Source of the DNA: Bradyrhizobium sp. BR13661
Lineage (GTDB): Bacteria > Pseudomonadota > Alphaproteobacteria > Rhizobiales > Xanthobacteraceae
DNA: 64,000 nucleotides
Direction of reading: 5' to 3'
Assembly (NCBI RefSeq): GCF_029892425.1
Contig: NZ_JARXWB010000001.1
Coordinates: 1-64,000, forward strand
A program made the translations under genes and the position numbers. Each line of letters begins with the position of its first letter. Position 1 is the stretch's first letter. The notes below the pieces were generated by a model. The model made no database searches and was not told the origin of the DNA. It saw only the letters and a program-made list of their open reading frames with translations. Below are positions 13,031 to 22,533 of this stretch, piece after piece.

Positions 13031-14140
13031 ATGAGCGCCTACATCGCCCGCCGCCTCCTCCTGATGATTCCGACGCTGCTCGGAATCATGTTTGTCTCCT
13101 TCGTCGTCGTGCAATTCGCGCCGGGCGGTCCGGTCGAGCGCGTCATCGCGCAGCTGTCGGGCGCCGACACGGGCGGCACCTCGCGTATTTCGGGCGGCGG
13201 CGATTTTGCGCAGCGTGCGCCGGGCCAGCTGGGCGCCGGTGGCGACGCCATCAACTCCAAATATCGCGGCGCGCAGGGGCTCGACCCCGACTTCATCAAG
13301 AAGCTGGAGAAGCAGTTCGGCTTCGACAAGCCGGCGCCGGAGCGCTTCGCGCTGATGGTGTGGAATTTCGCCCGCTTCGATTTCGGCAATAGCTATTTCC
13401 GCGATGTCAGCGTGCTCCAGCTGGTCAAGGAGAAGCTGCCGGTCTCGATCTCGCTCGGCATCTGGCTGACCTTCCTGACCTATTTGATCTCGATCCCGCT
13501 CGGCATCCGCAAGGCCGTGAAGGACGGCTCGCGCTTCGACACCTGGACCTCGACCGTGCTCGTGCTCGGCTATGCGATCCCCGGCTTCCTGTTCGCGATC
13601 CTCCTGATCATCCTGTTTGCCGGCGGCTCATTCTTCAACTGGTTCCCGCTGCGCGGCTTGACGTCGGACGGCTGGTCGCAGTTTCCCTGGTACTGGAAGA
13701 TCATCGATTATTTCTGGCATCTGACGCTGCCTTTGATCGCCATGGGCCTCGGCGCATTCACGACCATGACGTTCCTGACCAAGAACTCGTTCCTCGACGA
13801 GATTCGCAAGCAATACGTCATGACCGCGCGCGCGAAGGGCTGCAGCGAGAACCGGGTGCTCTATGGCCACGTCTTCCGCAACGCGATGCTGATCGTCATC
13901 GCCGGCTTCCCCGGCACCTTCATTCACGCCTTCTTCTCGGGCTCGCTGCTGATCGAGACCATCTTCTCGCTGGACGGTTTGGGGCTGCTCAGCTTCGAGA
14001 GCGTTCTCAACCGCGACTACCCCGTGGTGTTCGGCACGCTCTTCATCTTTTCGCTGGTCGGCCTCGTGGTGAACCTCATCTCTGATCTGGCCTATATGTG
14101 GATCGATCCGCGGATCGATTTCGAGGCGCGGGAGGTCTGA
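13031..14140 (+). CDS. yejB: peptide ABC transporter permease (YejB)
   Basis: Inner-membrane permease of the binding-protein-dependent transport family (369 residues). It begins MSAYIARRLLLMIPTLLGIM with the first membrane helix at about 8-30, followed by the expanded periplasmic loop typical of YejB and the C-terminal five-helix BPD_transp_1 core. The cytoplasmic coupling motif (EAA-like, YVMTARAKGCSENRVLYGHVFRNA) is near residues 257-280. Starts 3 bases after the copy-2 binding protein and its stop TGA overlaps the ATG of yejE by one base, indicating tight translational coupling. Confidence 0.95.
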   Translation: MSAYIARRLLLMIPTLLGIMFVSFVVVQFAPGGPVERVIAQLSGADTGGTSRISGGGDFAQRAPGQLGAGGDAINSKYRGAQGLDPDFIKKLEKQFGFDKPAPERFALMVWNFARFDFGNSYFRDVSVLQLVKEKLPVSISLGIWLTFLTYLISIPLGIRKAVKDGSRFDTWTSTVLVLGYAIPGFLFAILLIILFAGGSFFNWFPLRGLTSDGWSQFPWYWKIIDYFWHLTLPLIAMGLGAFTTMTFLTKNSFLDEIRKQYVMTARAKGCSENRVLYGHVFRNAMLIVIAGFPGTFIHAFFSGSLLIETIFSLDGLGLLSFESVLNRDYPVVFGTLFIFSLVGLVVNLISDLAYMWIDPRIDFEAREV

Positions 14141-15318
14141 TGACGCTGACCGCTCCCACCCCGATCGAAACCACCGCGAAGTCGCCGCTCGGCGACGCCG
14201 TGCCGATCACGCGCAAGCCGTTCGCGCCGTCGCCGCTCAACAGGCGGCGCTGGCAGAATTTCAAGGCGAACCGGCGCGGTTACTGGTCGCTATGGATATT
14301 CCTGGTCCTGTTCGTGCTGTCGCTGTTCGCCGAGCTGATCGCCAATGACCGGCCGTTCCTGGTCAAATATGACGGCCATCTCTACTGGCCGGCCTTCGTA
14401 ACCTATTCGGAGACGACCTTCGGCGGCGACTTCGAGACCGCGGCCGACTATCGCGATCCGTACTTGCAGAAGCTGATCAAGGACAAGGGCGGCAGCATCG
14501 TCTGGCCGCTGATCCGCTACTCCTATGACACCCACAATCTCGATCTGCCGACGCCGGCGCCGTCAGCGCCGACCTGGATGTTGACGGAGAAGCAGTGCCA
14601 GCCGGTGGTCGAGAAGAAGGGCCTCAAGAGCTGCCGCGATCTCGAATACAACTGGCTCGGCACCGACGATCAGGGCCGCGACGTGGTGGCGCGGCTGATC
14701 TATGGCTTCCGCATCTCCGTATTGTTCGGCCTGTGCCTGACCATCGTCTCGTCGGTCGTCGGCATCGCTGCCGGCGCAGTGCAGGGCTATTTCGGCGGCT
14801 GGGTCGATCTGCTGTTCCAGCGTTTCATCGAGATCTGGACGGCGATCCCCTCGCTCTATCTGCTGCTCATCCTGTCGTCGGTGCTGGTGCCGGGCTTCTT
14901 CGTGCTGCTCGGCATCCTGCTGTTGTTTTCCTGGGTGTCGCTGGTGGGACTGGTGCGGGCGGAATTCCTGCGCGGACGCAATTTCGAGTACATCCAGGCG
15001 GCGCGGGCGCTCGGCGTGTCGAACGCCGTCATCATGTTCAAGCATTTGCTGCCGAACGCGATGGTCGCGACGATGACGTTCCTGCCATTCATCGTCTCCT
15101 CGTCGGTGATGACGCTCACGGCGCTCGACTTTCTCGGCTTCGGGCTGCCGCCCGGCTCGCCGTCGCTCGGCGAGCTGCTGTCCCAGGGCAAGTCCAACGT
15201 CCAGGCGCCCTGGCTTGGTTTCTCCGGCTTCTTCTCGGTTGCGATCATGCTGTCGCTCCTGATCTTCGTCGGCGAGGCCGTGCGCGACGCCTTCGATCCG
15301 CGCAAGACGTTCAAGTGA
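14140..15318 (+). CDS. yejE: peptide ABC transporter permease (YejE)
   Basis: Second permease (392 residues). An N-terminal cytoplasmic tail with RRRWQNFKANRRGYWSLWIF precedes helix 1 (about 45-65), then a periplasmic segment and the BPD_transp_1 core with the coupling loop YIQAARALGVSNAVIMFKHLLPNA at about 284-307. The start ATG at 14140 shares its A with the yejB stop codon; an upstream in-frame extension is unlikely. Pairs with YejB to form the membrane channel driven by YejF. Confidence 0.95.
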   Translation: MTLTAPTPIETTAKSPLGDAVPITRKPFAPSPLNRRRWQNFKANRRGYWSLWIFLVLFVLSLFAELIANDRPFLVKYDGHLYWPAFVTYSETTFGGDFETAADYRDPYLQKLIKDKGGSIVWPLIRYSYDTHNLDLPTPAPSAPTWMLTEKQCQPVVEKKGLKSCRDLEYNWLGTDDQGRDVVARLIYGFRISVLFGLCLTIVSSVVGIAAGAVQGYFGGWVDLLFQRFIEIWTAIPSLYLLLILSSVLVPGFFVLLGILLLFSWVSLVGLVRAEFLRGRNFEYIQAARALGVSNAVIMFKHLLPNAMVATMTFLPFIVSSSVMTLTALDFLGFGLPPGSPSLGELLSQGKSNVQAPWLGFSGFFSVAIMLSLLIFVGEAVRDAFDPRKTFK

Positions 15319-15325
15319 GGGCGTG

Positions 15326-16963
15326 ATGGACGCGATCAACCAGCCACTGCTCGCCGTGCGCGACCTCTCGGTGGCTTTCCACCAGGGCGGCGCCACCACG
15401 CTCGCGGTCGACAAGGTCTCGTTCCAGATCAAGCGCGGCGAATGCGTCGCGCTGGTCGGCGAGTCCGGCTCCGGCAAATCGGTCAGCGCGCTCTCGATCC
15501 TGAAGCTGCTGCCCTATCCGAATGCGTCGCACCCCTCGGGCAGCATCCGCTTCAAGGGACAGGAGCTGATCGACCGGTCGGAACGGGAGATGCGCGAGAT
15601 CAGAGGCAGCGACATCTCCATCATCTTCCAGGAGCCGATGACCTCGCTCAATCCGCTGCACACGATCGAGGCGCAGATCGGCGAGATCATCCAGCTTCAC
15701 AACCCGACCAGCAATGGGAAGGCGCGTGAACGGACGCTGGAATTGCTGACGCAGGTCGGCATTCCCGAGCCGGAGACGCGGCTGAGCAGTTATCCGCACC
15801 AGCTCTCCGGCGGCCAGCGCCAGCGCGTGATGATCGCGATGGCGCTCGCCAACGAGCCCGACCTCCTGATCGCGGACGAGCCGACCACGGCGCTCGACGT
15901 CACCGTGCAGGCGCAGATCCTGGCGCTGCTCGCTGAAATCCGCGCGCGGCTCGGCATGAGCCTGCTCTTCATCACGCACGATCTCGGCATCGTCCGGCGC
16001 ATCGCCGACACCGTCTGCGTCATGAAGGGCGGCGAGATCGTCGAGCAGGGGCCGGTCGAGCAGGTTTTCAAGTCCCCCAAACATGCCTATACCCGCGATC
16101 TGCTTGCAGCCGAGCCGAAGCCTGATCCGGCGCCGCCGCAGCCGAATGCGCCGGTGGTGATGTCGGCCGATGATCTGAAGGTGTGGTTTCCGATCAAGCG
16201 CGGCCTGATGCGCAAGACCGTCGGCCACATCAAGGCGGTCGACGGCGTCAGCGTCGCCGTGCGCAAGGGCGAGACGCTGGGCGTCGTCGGCGAATCCGGC
16301 TCGGGCAAGACCACGCTGGGCCTCGCGCTGCTGCGCTTGATCTCGTCGAACGGGCGCATCGTGTTCCTGGGCAAGGACATCCAGGGGCTACGCTTCAAGG
16401 AGATGCGGCCCTTCCGGCGCGACATGCAGATCGTGTTTCAGGATCCGTTCGGCTCGCTCTCACCGCGCATGTCGATCGCCGACATCATCGCCGAAGGCCT
16501 CTCCGTGCATCAGCCCAAACTGTCGGCTGAGGAGCGCGAAGCGCGCGTCGTCAAGGCGCTCGAGGATGTCGGCCTGAAGCCGGATACGCGCTTCCGTTAT
16601 CCGCACGAATTCTCCGGCGGCCAGCGCCAGCGCATCAGCATCGCGCGTGCGGTGGTGCTGGAGCCTGACTTCGTCGTGCTGGACGAGCCGACCAGCGCGC
16701 TCGACATGCTCATTCAATCGCAGATGGTCGATCTGCTGCGTGAATTGCAGCGCCGGCGCGATCTCACCTACATGTTCATCTCGCACGACTTACGCGTCGT
16801 CGCCTCGCTCGCCAGCCATCTCATCGTGATGCGCGCCGGCAAGGTGGTCGAGGAAGGTCCGGCCGCCGAGTTGTTCAAGAATCCCAAGACGGATTATACG
16901 CGCGCGCTGTTCGCGGCGGCGTTCCGCCTGGAGACGGCGGGCGGCGGCGCGGTCGCGACGTAA
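15326..16963 (+). CDS. yejF: peptide ABC transporter ATPase, two nucleotide-binding domains (YejF)
   Basis: Cytoplasmic ATPase with two fused ABC domains (545 residues). Domain 1 has Walker A GESGSGKS (about 45), signature LSGGQRQR and Walker B LLIADEPT; domain 2 has GESGSGKT (about 321), FSGGQRQR and FVVLDEPT. Oligopeptide-type extensions (AEPKPDP after domain 1, C-terminal tail) are present. ATG 15326 directly follows an in-frame GTG at 15323; a GAGGG lies in front. It closes the five-gene yej operon. Both ATP sites look intact. Confidence 0.95.
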   Translation: MDAINQPLLAVRDLSVAFHQGGATTLAVDKVSFQIKRGECVALVGESGSGKSVSALSILKLLPYPNASHPSGSIRFKGQELIDRSEREMREIRGSDISIIFQEPMTSLNPLHTIEAQIGEIIQLHNPTSNGKARERTLELLTQVGIPEPETRLSSYPHQLSGGQRQRVMIAMALANEPDLLIADEPTTALDVTVQAQILALLAEIRARLGMSLLFITHDLGIVRRIADTVCVMKGGEIVEQGPVEQVFKSPKHAYTRDLLAAEPKPDPAPPQPNAPVVMSADDLKVWFPIKRGLMRKTVGHIKAVDGVSVAVRKGETLGVVGESGSGKTTLGLALLRLISSNGRIVFLGKDIQGLRFKEMRPFRRDMQIVFQDPFGSLSPRMSIADIIAEGLSVHQPKLSAEEREARVVKALEDVGLKPDTRFRYPHEFSGGQRQRISIARAVVLEPDFVVLDEPTSALDMLIQSQMVDLLRELQRRRDLTYMFISHDLRVVASLASHLIVMRAGKVVEEGPAAELFKNPKTDYTRALFAAAFRLETAGGGAVAT

Positions 16964-16970
16964 GGTTTCG

Positions 16971-17105
16971 TAGGGTGGGTTAGCATTGCGGCCGTGCGAA
17001 GCGCGGTCCGCGAGGCGTAACCCACCGCTTCTGTCTCCGTGGAAACCAAAGAGGTGGGTTACGCCGAGCAGATGCGCTTCGCGCATCTGCAGGGCTAACC
17101 CACGC
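16971..17105. repeat. intergenic GTGGGTTA inverted-repeat element
   Basis: Starts GTAGGGTGGGTTAG, contains CGTAACCCACC and GGTGGGTTACG in the middle and ends CTAACCCACG, so it is built of repeated inverted GTGGGTTA arms. Internal hairpins such as GCAGATGCGC...GCGCATCTGC are present. It fills the gap between convergent yejF and the NlpC/P60 gene. I recall similar elements scattered in Bradyrhizobium intergenic regions. Confidence 0.75.
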
Positions 17106-17123
17106 TGCGAACTACAAATGCCG

Positions 17124-17966
17124 CTACAGCCGCTTGATCGCGACGACCTCGCTGCCGGTCGCCTTGATCCGCGCGATCGCCGGCGCGATCGGCTCGATCA
17201 CCGTGGCCATGTGATGCGCGTTGGCGTGAACCATCGTGCCGGAGTCGCGGACGATGGCGACGTGGCCCTTCCAGAAGATCAGGTCGCCACGCAGCAAGCT
17301 GTTTCGCTCGTGCGGCTCCAGCGCGCGGCCGAGGCCCGTCTGCTGCATGTCGCTGTCACGCGGGCAGCCGGTGCCGGCGGCGGTCAGCGAGACCTGGACG
17401 AGGCCGGAGCAGTCGATGCCGAGGCTGCTCTTGCCGCCCCACAGATAGGGCGTGCCGACGAAGCGCTCGGCGACCGCGACGAAGTCCGCCTCGCGATGGT
17501 CGAGCGGCACGAGATGCGTTTTTGGCAAGAACGTGCCTTCGCGCGTGACGGCGAACGTGCCCTCCTCGCGCGCGATCGTGAGCTTCGATCCCAGCGCCAG
17601 CGTGTTATCAGGCGGCAGCTTGATCGACGGGCCGGGGAAGACGAGTGTCCGCAGCGCGCTCACCTTGTGGGTCGGGGCCGCGGCCGGCTTTGCCAGCGCA
17701 GCGTCCGGCAGCCAGCCGACATAGCCATCGTCGCCAAGCTGGCCCCAGGCCCAGCCTTCGCCGTTGCGGTCGTAGATCGTCACGCGCTCGCCGCGCAGCG
17801 CCTCCGTCATCAGCATCGCGTTCGAGGATGGCTGCTCGCGGACCGGCGCGATTGGTGCAATGACCTCGAATTCCTCGCCTACGACGAAGCGATCGGCTTG
17901 CACCTTGCCTTCGAGATATTTCGCGGCGAGGTCGCCGCGCGTCGGTGTCAGCCGCAAATCATGCAT
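17124..17966 (-). CDS. NlpC/P60-family peptidase with SH3 domain
   Basis: Probable gamma-D-glutamyl-diamino-acid endopeptidase acting on cell-wall peptides (280 residues). An N-terminal bacterial SH3-like region (about 30-100, GWAWGQLGDDGYVGWLP) precedes the NlpC/P60 domain with catalytic Cys in GIDCSGLVQ (about 190) and His in GHVAIVRD (about 239), plus a third polar site in the HANAHH segment. No signal peptide is visible, so it likely works in the cytoplasm on recycled murein peptides. Its ATG overlaps the end of the upstream aminopeptidase gene by 8 bases; the two may break down peptides in sequence. Confidence 0.88.
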   Translation of the reverse strand: MHDLRLTPTRGDLAAKYLEGKVQADRFVVGEEFEVIAPIAPVREQPSSNAMLMTEALRGERVTIYDRNGEGWAWGQLGDDGYVGWLPDAALAKPAAAPTHKVSALRTLVFPGPSIKLPPDNTLALGSKLTIAREEGTFAVTREGTFLPKTHLVPLDHREADFVAVAERFVGTPYLWGGKSSLGIDCSGLVQVSLTAAGTGCPRDSDMQQTGLGRALEPHERNSLLRGDLIFWKGHVAIVRDSGTMVHANAHHMATVIEPIAPAIARIKATGSEVVAIKRL

Positions 17967-19332
17967 AGCGCTCGCTCAGCACCTTGTAGATGGCGCGGGC
18001 GGCCTGGCATTCGCCGCCCTCGGGCCGGGCCGGCTTCGCCGACGGCGTCCAGCCGTAAATATCCACGTGAAGCCAGCTCTCGGCCTGCTCGACGAAGCGT
18101 TGCAGGAACAGCGCGCAGGTGATCGAGCCGGCAAAGCCCCCCGACGGCGCGTTGGTGATGGTGGCGGTCTTGGAGTCCAGCCAGGCATCGTAAGGCGGCC
18201 ACAGCGGCATGCGCCACAACGGATCGTTCTCCTGCACCGCGCAACGTGCGACGTCGGCGGCCAGGGTCTCATCATCGGTGTAAAAGGGAGGTAAATCCGG
18301 CCCCAGCGCGACGCGCGCGGCGCCCGTCAGTGTGCCCAGGTCGATCAGCAGCTCGGGCTTCTCCTCGTCGGCCAGCGCCAGCGCATCGGCCAGCACCAGC
18401 CGCCCCTCCGCGTCGGTATTGCCGATCTCGACCGTGATGCCCTTGCGCGACGTAAAAATGTCGAGCGGGCGGAAGGCATTGCCTGCGACCGCATTCTCCA
18501 CCGCCGGAATCAGCACGCGCAGGCGCACCTTCAGCTTCGCATCCATCACCATGCGCGCCAGCGCCAGCACGTTGGCGGCACCGCCCATGTCCTTCTTCAT
18601 GATCAGCATGCCGCTTGACGGCTTCAGATCGAGCCCGCCGGTGTCGAAGCAGACGCCCTTGCCGACCAGCGTCACCTTGGGATGGGCAGCATCGCCCCAG
18701 CCGATGTCGATCAGTCGCGGCGCGCGGTTGGAGGCCATGCCGACGGCGTGGATCAGCGGAAAGTTCTTTTCGAGCTCCTCACCGATGATGCAGGCACAGC
18801 TCGCCCCGAATTCGGCCGCGAGGTTTTGCGCGGCACTGGCCAGCTCCTCCGGCCCCATGTCGTTGGACGGGGTGTTGATGAGGTCGCGCGCCAGCATCGC
18901 GGCATCCGCCATGCGGTCGATCTCGACGGCGTCGACGCCGTCAGGCGGAACCAGGCGGACGTCGGGCCTGTCAGCCTTGCGGTAGCGGGCGAAGCGGTAG
19001 CATCCCAAAGCAAAGGCAAGTGCTGCCAGCCGTGTATCGTGCGGTGCATTGGCAAAGCGATAGGTGCCCGGCGGCAGCAAGCCGGGCAGGGCGCCCGGCC
19101 GGAACGGATCGCGCAATTTCCTGTCGTCGTCCTCGAGGCCGAACAACACTTGCGCGATCGCGCCGTCGGGCGCGGGCAGCGCGAGATAGCCGCCAGGCTT
19201 CGCGGAAAAGGCGCTTGCGGTCGCGTATTGGCGCTGTGCCGGCGGCAGCGTTTCGCGCACGGCCTCCCAGCTCGATTTGGTCACGAAGGTGATCGGAATG
19301 GCAGTCGTAGACGTCTCGAAGACGGAAGGCAT
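17959..19332 (-). CDS. M17 leucyl aminopeptidase family protein
   Basis: Cytoplasmic dinuclear-metal aminopeptidase (457 residues) removing N-terminal residues from peptides. The C-terminal catalytic domain shows the metal/active-site block VGKGVCFDTGGLDLK (Lys and Asp near 226-236), MKKDMGGAAN and the family signature NTDAEGRL (about 305). The shorter, divergent N-terminal domain (1-150) is typical of PepB-like members rather than classic PepA. Overlaps the NlpC/P60 gene downstream, forming a two-gene unit. The exact specificity is not predictable. Confidence 0.92.
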   Translation of the reverse strand: MPSVFETSTTAIPITFVTKSSWEAVRETLPPAQRQYATASAFSAKPGGYLALPAPDGAIAQVLFGLEDDDRKLRDPFRPGALPGLLPPGTYRFANAPHDTRLAALAFALGCYRFARYRKADRPDVRLVPPDGVDAVEIDRMADAAMLARDLINTPSNDMGPEELASAAQNLAAEFGASCACIIGEELEKNFPLIHAVGMASNRAPRLIDIGWGDAAHPKVTLVGKGVCFDTGGLDLKPSSGMLIMKKDMGGAANVLALARMVMDAKLKVRLRVLIPAVENAVAGNAFRPLDIFTSRKGITVEIGNTDAEGRLVLADALALADEEKPELLIDLGTLTGAARVALGPDLPPFYTDDETLAADVARCAVQENDPLWRMPLWPPYDAWLDSKTATITNAPSGGFAGSITCALFLQRFVEQAESWLHVDIYGWTPSAKPARPEGGECQAARAIYKVLSERYA

Positions 19333-19522
19333 TGGCGGGTCCGCAAGGTCATCAGGTTGGATGAGACTTCGCAGAGTTTGGCCGTGGCCGCAATCGGCTT
19401 TGCGGTCACCGTTCAGCGAGCCGCTACTCGCAAAGAAAGACCCATGCTAGGTTCCGGCGGTGGTTGCCCGATGCGCAGAGAACGCCGGCGACCGAAGACG
19501 ATGCCTGCCGGGAGGAATCGCG

Positions 19523-19726
19523 ATGGAATTTGTGTGGAGCGGGATCACATTCATTGGCCAGGCCATCGAGGCGGTGTTTGGCTATGTCGAGCATCACCAC
19601 TGGGTCTTCGCGTTCATCGCCGGCGGCTACGTCTTCTATCTCCACGATCGTTCGATTCATGCGCGGTTCGACGCGCTCGACAAGCGCATTGACGAAATCC
19701 GCAAGCGTCTCGCCATCGAATATTGA
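19523..19726 (+). CDS. small membrane protein (67 aa), unknown
   Basis: I do not recognise this family. The 67-residue product has a hydrophobic N-terminal half (WSGITFIGQAIEAVFGYV and HHWVFAFIAGGYVFYL) compatible with one or two membrane helices, and an acidic/basic C-terminal stretch with heptad spacing (HARFDALDKRIDEIRKRL) suggesting a short coiled coil. The start ATG at 19523 is preceded by GGAGG with 7-base spacing; an in-frame GTG-type extension to 19460 lacks such a site. It stands alone between the divergent aminopeptidase and the metallophosphoesterase. Confidence 0.65.
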   Translation: MEFVWSGITFIGQAIEAVFGYVEHHHWVFAFIAGGYVFYLHDRSIHARFDALDKRIDEIRKRLAIEY

Positions 19727-19999
19727 TCGGGCCTCTCGAAACGATTTGCGCCCGGCGCTCGCAGCTCCGTTGAGAACTGCTGTTCACGTGTGCCGCCGCG
19801 GGGCTTTACTAGCGTTTTGGTTGTGGCATTATTGACGGATATTTTTAAGTTGTGCTGCGCATCTCTGCACGTATCGAGCGCAGCAGCGTTGTTGAATTTC
19901 TGTTGATGCCGACCAGGATGGTACCTGGCCGGACTCTTCGCCGAAGGCATTTCTCTCCATCGTTTTGGGCGACGCAGCATTCGTTACGAGCGGCGCGAA

Positions 20000-21517
20000 A
20001 TGGATCGATCGTTTGTCATTGCGCACATATCCGACCTGCATCTGGACGGGTCCGGACGGCTGCTTGCGACGATCGAGGCTCTTGCCGGCGCCCTTCGCGA
20101 ACGGATGGAGGGCTTTTCGGATGTGCCCGACCGCATCCTGGTGATCACCGGCGACATCGTGAACGACCCGACACCGCGTGCGCTCGAGGAAGCGCTCGGG
20201 GCCATCGCGTCGCTCAGGCAGACGGGATTGTTCACCGACATCCAGGCGGTTGCCGGCAATCACGACGCCAAGAGTCCGAGCCAGCGCGGCGGCCGGCACG
20301 ATGCCTACGACTATCTGCATCTGCCGCGCGCCTCGAAGAGCGTTTATTACCGCCAGGCCGGTCTTGATCTTGTGCTGCTCGACTCCAACAGGGCAAGCCT
20401 GACGCTTGCCAGTGGCGATATCGACGCGCAGGCCTACCAGGCAACGGTCGGTCATTCAGCACGGTTGAGCGTCGAGCTCGCGGGCAGCATGGGCTCGGCC
20501 GGACGCGCCCACTATTCCGAGCCCGCGGAAAATCTCGTGCGCGTGCTGGCGCTGCATCACCATCCGCTGCCGCAGGCCACCGGCGAGGGCAAGCGGTTTC
20601 TCGGCGTGCCCGACGAGCCGCTGATGTATCTCGCCGCACCCGCGACCTTCCTGGAAGCGGCCACCTCGCTTAACGTCACCATGGTGCTGCATGGCCACCG
20701 GCATGTCGAGGGGCTGTGCCGCTATTCGGTCCCCAACCCGCGCGCAACCCGGAGCGGAGGCGAGGATTTCTGGCACACGGTTCATGTGCTGTCCTGTCCG
20801 TCTTCCACCGGGCAGGGCGGTGATGATGCCGGCTTCAACATCATCCATCTTGGCCCGTCATCCGAGGCCGGGCAATCCGGCCACCGGTTCACGATCGCCC
20901 GCTATTCGCGGCTGCGCAACGACGGCGGCTTCAGACCGCTGGATTCGAATCTGTCTGAAGGCCTCGTCAGGATTCCCGCGGGGCGAGATCTGTCCCGCGA
21001 TCCCGCCATCCAGGTGGCGATCGAGATCGCCTCATCCACGTCGCTGAAGCGGGATCAGGTCCTGCAGATTGCAAGCCGGCTGCTATCGCGCCGCGCCTTC
21101 TATCATGACGGCGGGAAGAGCTGGGCGGACAATCTCTACATCTATCTCGTCACCTCCCATGCCTGGGCCGATATCGAGGGCAAGTTCGCAAGGTCGGCGC
21201 CGAAGCCCGACGTCGCGGTGCTGGCCGCAGTCGCCGGCCTGCTTCGCCAGTTGATCGAACAATCCGCCGAGATGCTCGGCATTGATCGCATGACGCTCGA
21301 CGAACTCCGCGCCGTCAGCCTGGTCAGTCGTGACAATTTCGAGCGTCGATGGCCGACGCCGCCGCGCGAGGCTGCCGATGTCGAAGGCAGGGCGCAGAAG
21401 CGGCTGCGATTGCTGCGAGACCTGAATGATCAGGTGAAGCTGCTGGGTCTCGAGCTTGCCCTCGGCGGCGCGCCCCCGCCGCACTTGTCGCCGGAGCGAG
21501 GCGGCCTGCCGCGTTAA
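20000..21517 (+). CDS. metallophosphoesterase with unassigned C-terminal half
   Basis: The first ~270 residues are a calcineurin-like phosphoesterase with all metal-binding motifs: AHISDLHLD (9-14), ITGDIVND (about 50), GNHDAK (about 90), LHHHP (about 190) and LHGHRH (about 228). The remaining ~230 residues begin with beta-like repeats (HRFTIARYSRL) and end in a mainly helical region (DEGK... LLRQLIEQSAEMLGI, QKRLRLLRDLNDQVKLLGLEL) that I do not recognise. No signal peptide. Substrate unknown; the family includes cyclic-nucleotide and nucleic-acid phosphodiesterases. Single-gene unit; tadD starts 71 bases later. Confidence 0.8.
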   Translation: MDRSFVIAHISDLHLDGSGRLLATIEALAGALRERMEGFSDVPDRILVITGDIVNDPTPRALEEALGAIASLRQTGLFTDIQAVAGNHDAKSPSQRGGRHDAYDYLHLPRASKSVYYRQAGLDLVLLDSNRASLTLASGDIDAQAYQATVGHSARLSVELAGSMGSAGRAHYSEPAENLVRVLALHHHPLPQATGEGKRFLGVPDEPLMYLAAPATFLEAATSLNVTMVLHGHRHVEGLCRYSVPNPRATRSGGEDFWHTVHVLSCPSSTGQGGDDAGFNIIHLGPSSEAGQSGHRFTIARYSRLRNDGGFRPLDSNLSEGLVRIPAGRDLSRDPAIQVAIEIASSTSLKRDQVLQIASRLLSRRAFYHDGGKSWADNLYIYLVTSHAWADIEGKFARSAPKPDVAVLAAVAGLLRQLIEQSAEMLGIDRMTLDELRAVSLVSRDNFERRWPTPPREAADVEGRAQKRLRLLRDLNDQVKLLGLELALGGAPPPHLSPERGGLPR

Positions 21518-21535
21518 CCGGCCATTAGGGTTAAC
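21513..21535. promoter_or_regulatory. inverted repeat GTTAACC/GGTTAAC before tadD
   Basis: GTTAACC (21513-21519) and GGTTAAC (21529-21535) form a perfect inverted repeat with a 9-base spacer, overlapping the stop codon of the phosphoesterase gene and 54 bases before tadD. It contains TTAA half-sites but not at the 7-base CtrA spacing. It could be an operator or a hairpin in the transcript. Confidence 0.35.
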
Positions 21536-21588
21536 AGTCTATTGCTGGCGCGTTCGGCTCGATCATCAGGCTCGAGAGTCAAAGCGTC

Positions 21589-22401
21589 ATGCGTCAACGG
21601 TTCCGTCCTGTCCGGCTTCTCGCCTCCGCCTCGCTGATCGTGCTGGCGGCCGCGAGCCTCGGCGGCTGCGCGGGGGGGCCAAAACTGTCTGATGTGACCG
21701 GCTCGATCGGGTCGAGGGCGGAGGCCGCGCCGGCCGATCCGGCGCGCGCGGCCGAGGTCTATGGCGAGCGTTATCGCGCCAATCCCAGGGATCCCGACGC
21801 GGCGCTGGCCTATGGCCAGGCGCTGCGCGCCAACGGCCAGCACGCGCAGGCGGCCGCCGTGCTCGAACAGGCGACCATCGCCAATCCCGGCAACAAGCCG
21901 CTGCTGGCCCAATATGGCCGCGCTTTAGCCGACAACGGTAATTTCCAGCAGGCGTTCGACGTGCTGTCCAAGGCGCATTCGCCCGACAATCCGGACTGGC
22001 GCCTGCTCTCGGTGCAGGGCACCGCGCTCGACCAGATGGGCCGCCACGAAGAGGCGCGCAGCTATTATGCGAGCGCGCTGAAGATCGCGCCCGGCGATCC
22101 CGGCGTGCTGTCGAATCTCGGCCTGTCCTACATGCTCACGAAGGAGCTGCCGAAGGCCGAGGAGGTGCTGCGGCAGGCCTACGCTTCGCCGCGCGCGAGC
22201 GCCCGCGTGCGGCAGAATCTCGCTCTGGTGGTCGGCCTCCAGGGCCGCTTCGCCGAAGCGGAGACCATCGTGAAGGCGGACCTTCCGCCCGATCAGGCCG
22301 CGGCCAATGTCGCCTATCTGAAGGACATGCTGAGCCGCAGCGAAGCCCCGCGCGGCGCGCCGAAGCGGACCCCGGTCGCTTCCCTCAGCCAATCCGACTG
22401 A
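21589..22401 (+). CDS. tadD: TadD-like TPR lipoprotein of the Tad pilus system
   Basis: 270-residue lipoprotein: signal peptide with lipobox LGGC (Cys near 26), a short linker, then at least five tetratricopeptide repeats (about 50-235; e.g. ALAYGQALRANGQHAQAAAVLEQA, LSNLGLSYMLTKELPKAEEVLRQA as separate repeats). TadD is thought to act as the pilotin-like outer-membrane partner of the CpaC secretin. It is convergent with the cpaB-tadC operon and transcribed apart from it. Confidence 0.85.
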   Translation: MRQRFRPVRLLASASLIVLAAASLGGCAGGPKLSDVTGSIGSRAEAAPADPARAAEVYGERYRANPRDPDAALAYGQALRANGQHAQAAAVLEQATIANPGNKPLLAQYGRALADNGNFQQAFDVLSKAHSPDNPDWRLLSVQGTALDQMGRHEEARSYYASALKIAPGDPGVLSNLGLSYMLTKELPKAEEVLRQAYASPRASARVRQNLALVVGLQGRFAEAETIVKADLPPDQAAANVAYLKDMLSRSEAPRGAPKRTPVASLSQSD

Positions 22402-22405
22402 CCGC

Positions 22406-22423
22406 CTGCGGCTTGCGCCGCAG
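22406..22423. terminator. hairpin between convergent tadD and tadC
   Basis: CTGCGGC-TTGC-GCCGCAG is a perfect 7-bp stem directly after the tadD stop codon. No T-run follows on the plus strand, so termination here is possible but not certain. Confidence 0.4.
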
Positions 22424-22490
22424 CGCGGATTACCGCTGGCGCTTCAGACGCTTTCGACGATCCACATCGCAGCGAGCCGGCCATGGCCGG

Positions 22491-22516
22491 CTACTGTGCA
22501 TGGGGTTGTTTTCGCG
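22491..22516. repeat. dispersed 26-bp repeat, copy B
   Basis: Exact 26-base match to 278-303. It lies 17 bases outside the tadC stop codon, the same kind of position as the copy beyond metH. Confidence 0.75.
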
Positions 22517-22533
22517 GTTTGAAGCGTCCGGGA

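Noticed and set aside
21513-21535. CtrA box before tadD
   Set aside because: Two TTAA half-sites are present but spaced 13 bases apart instead of 7, so it is recorded only as an inverted repeat.
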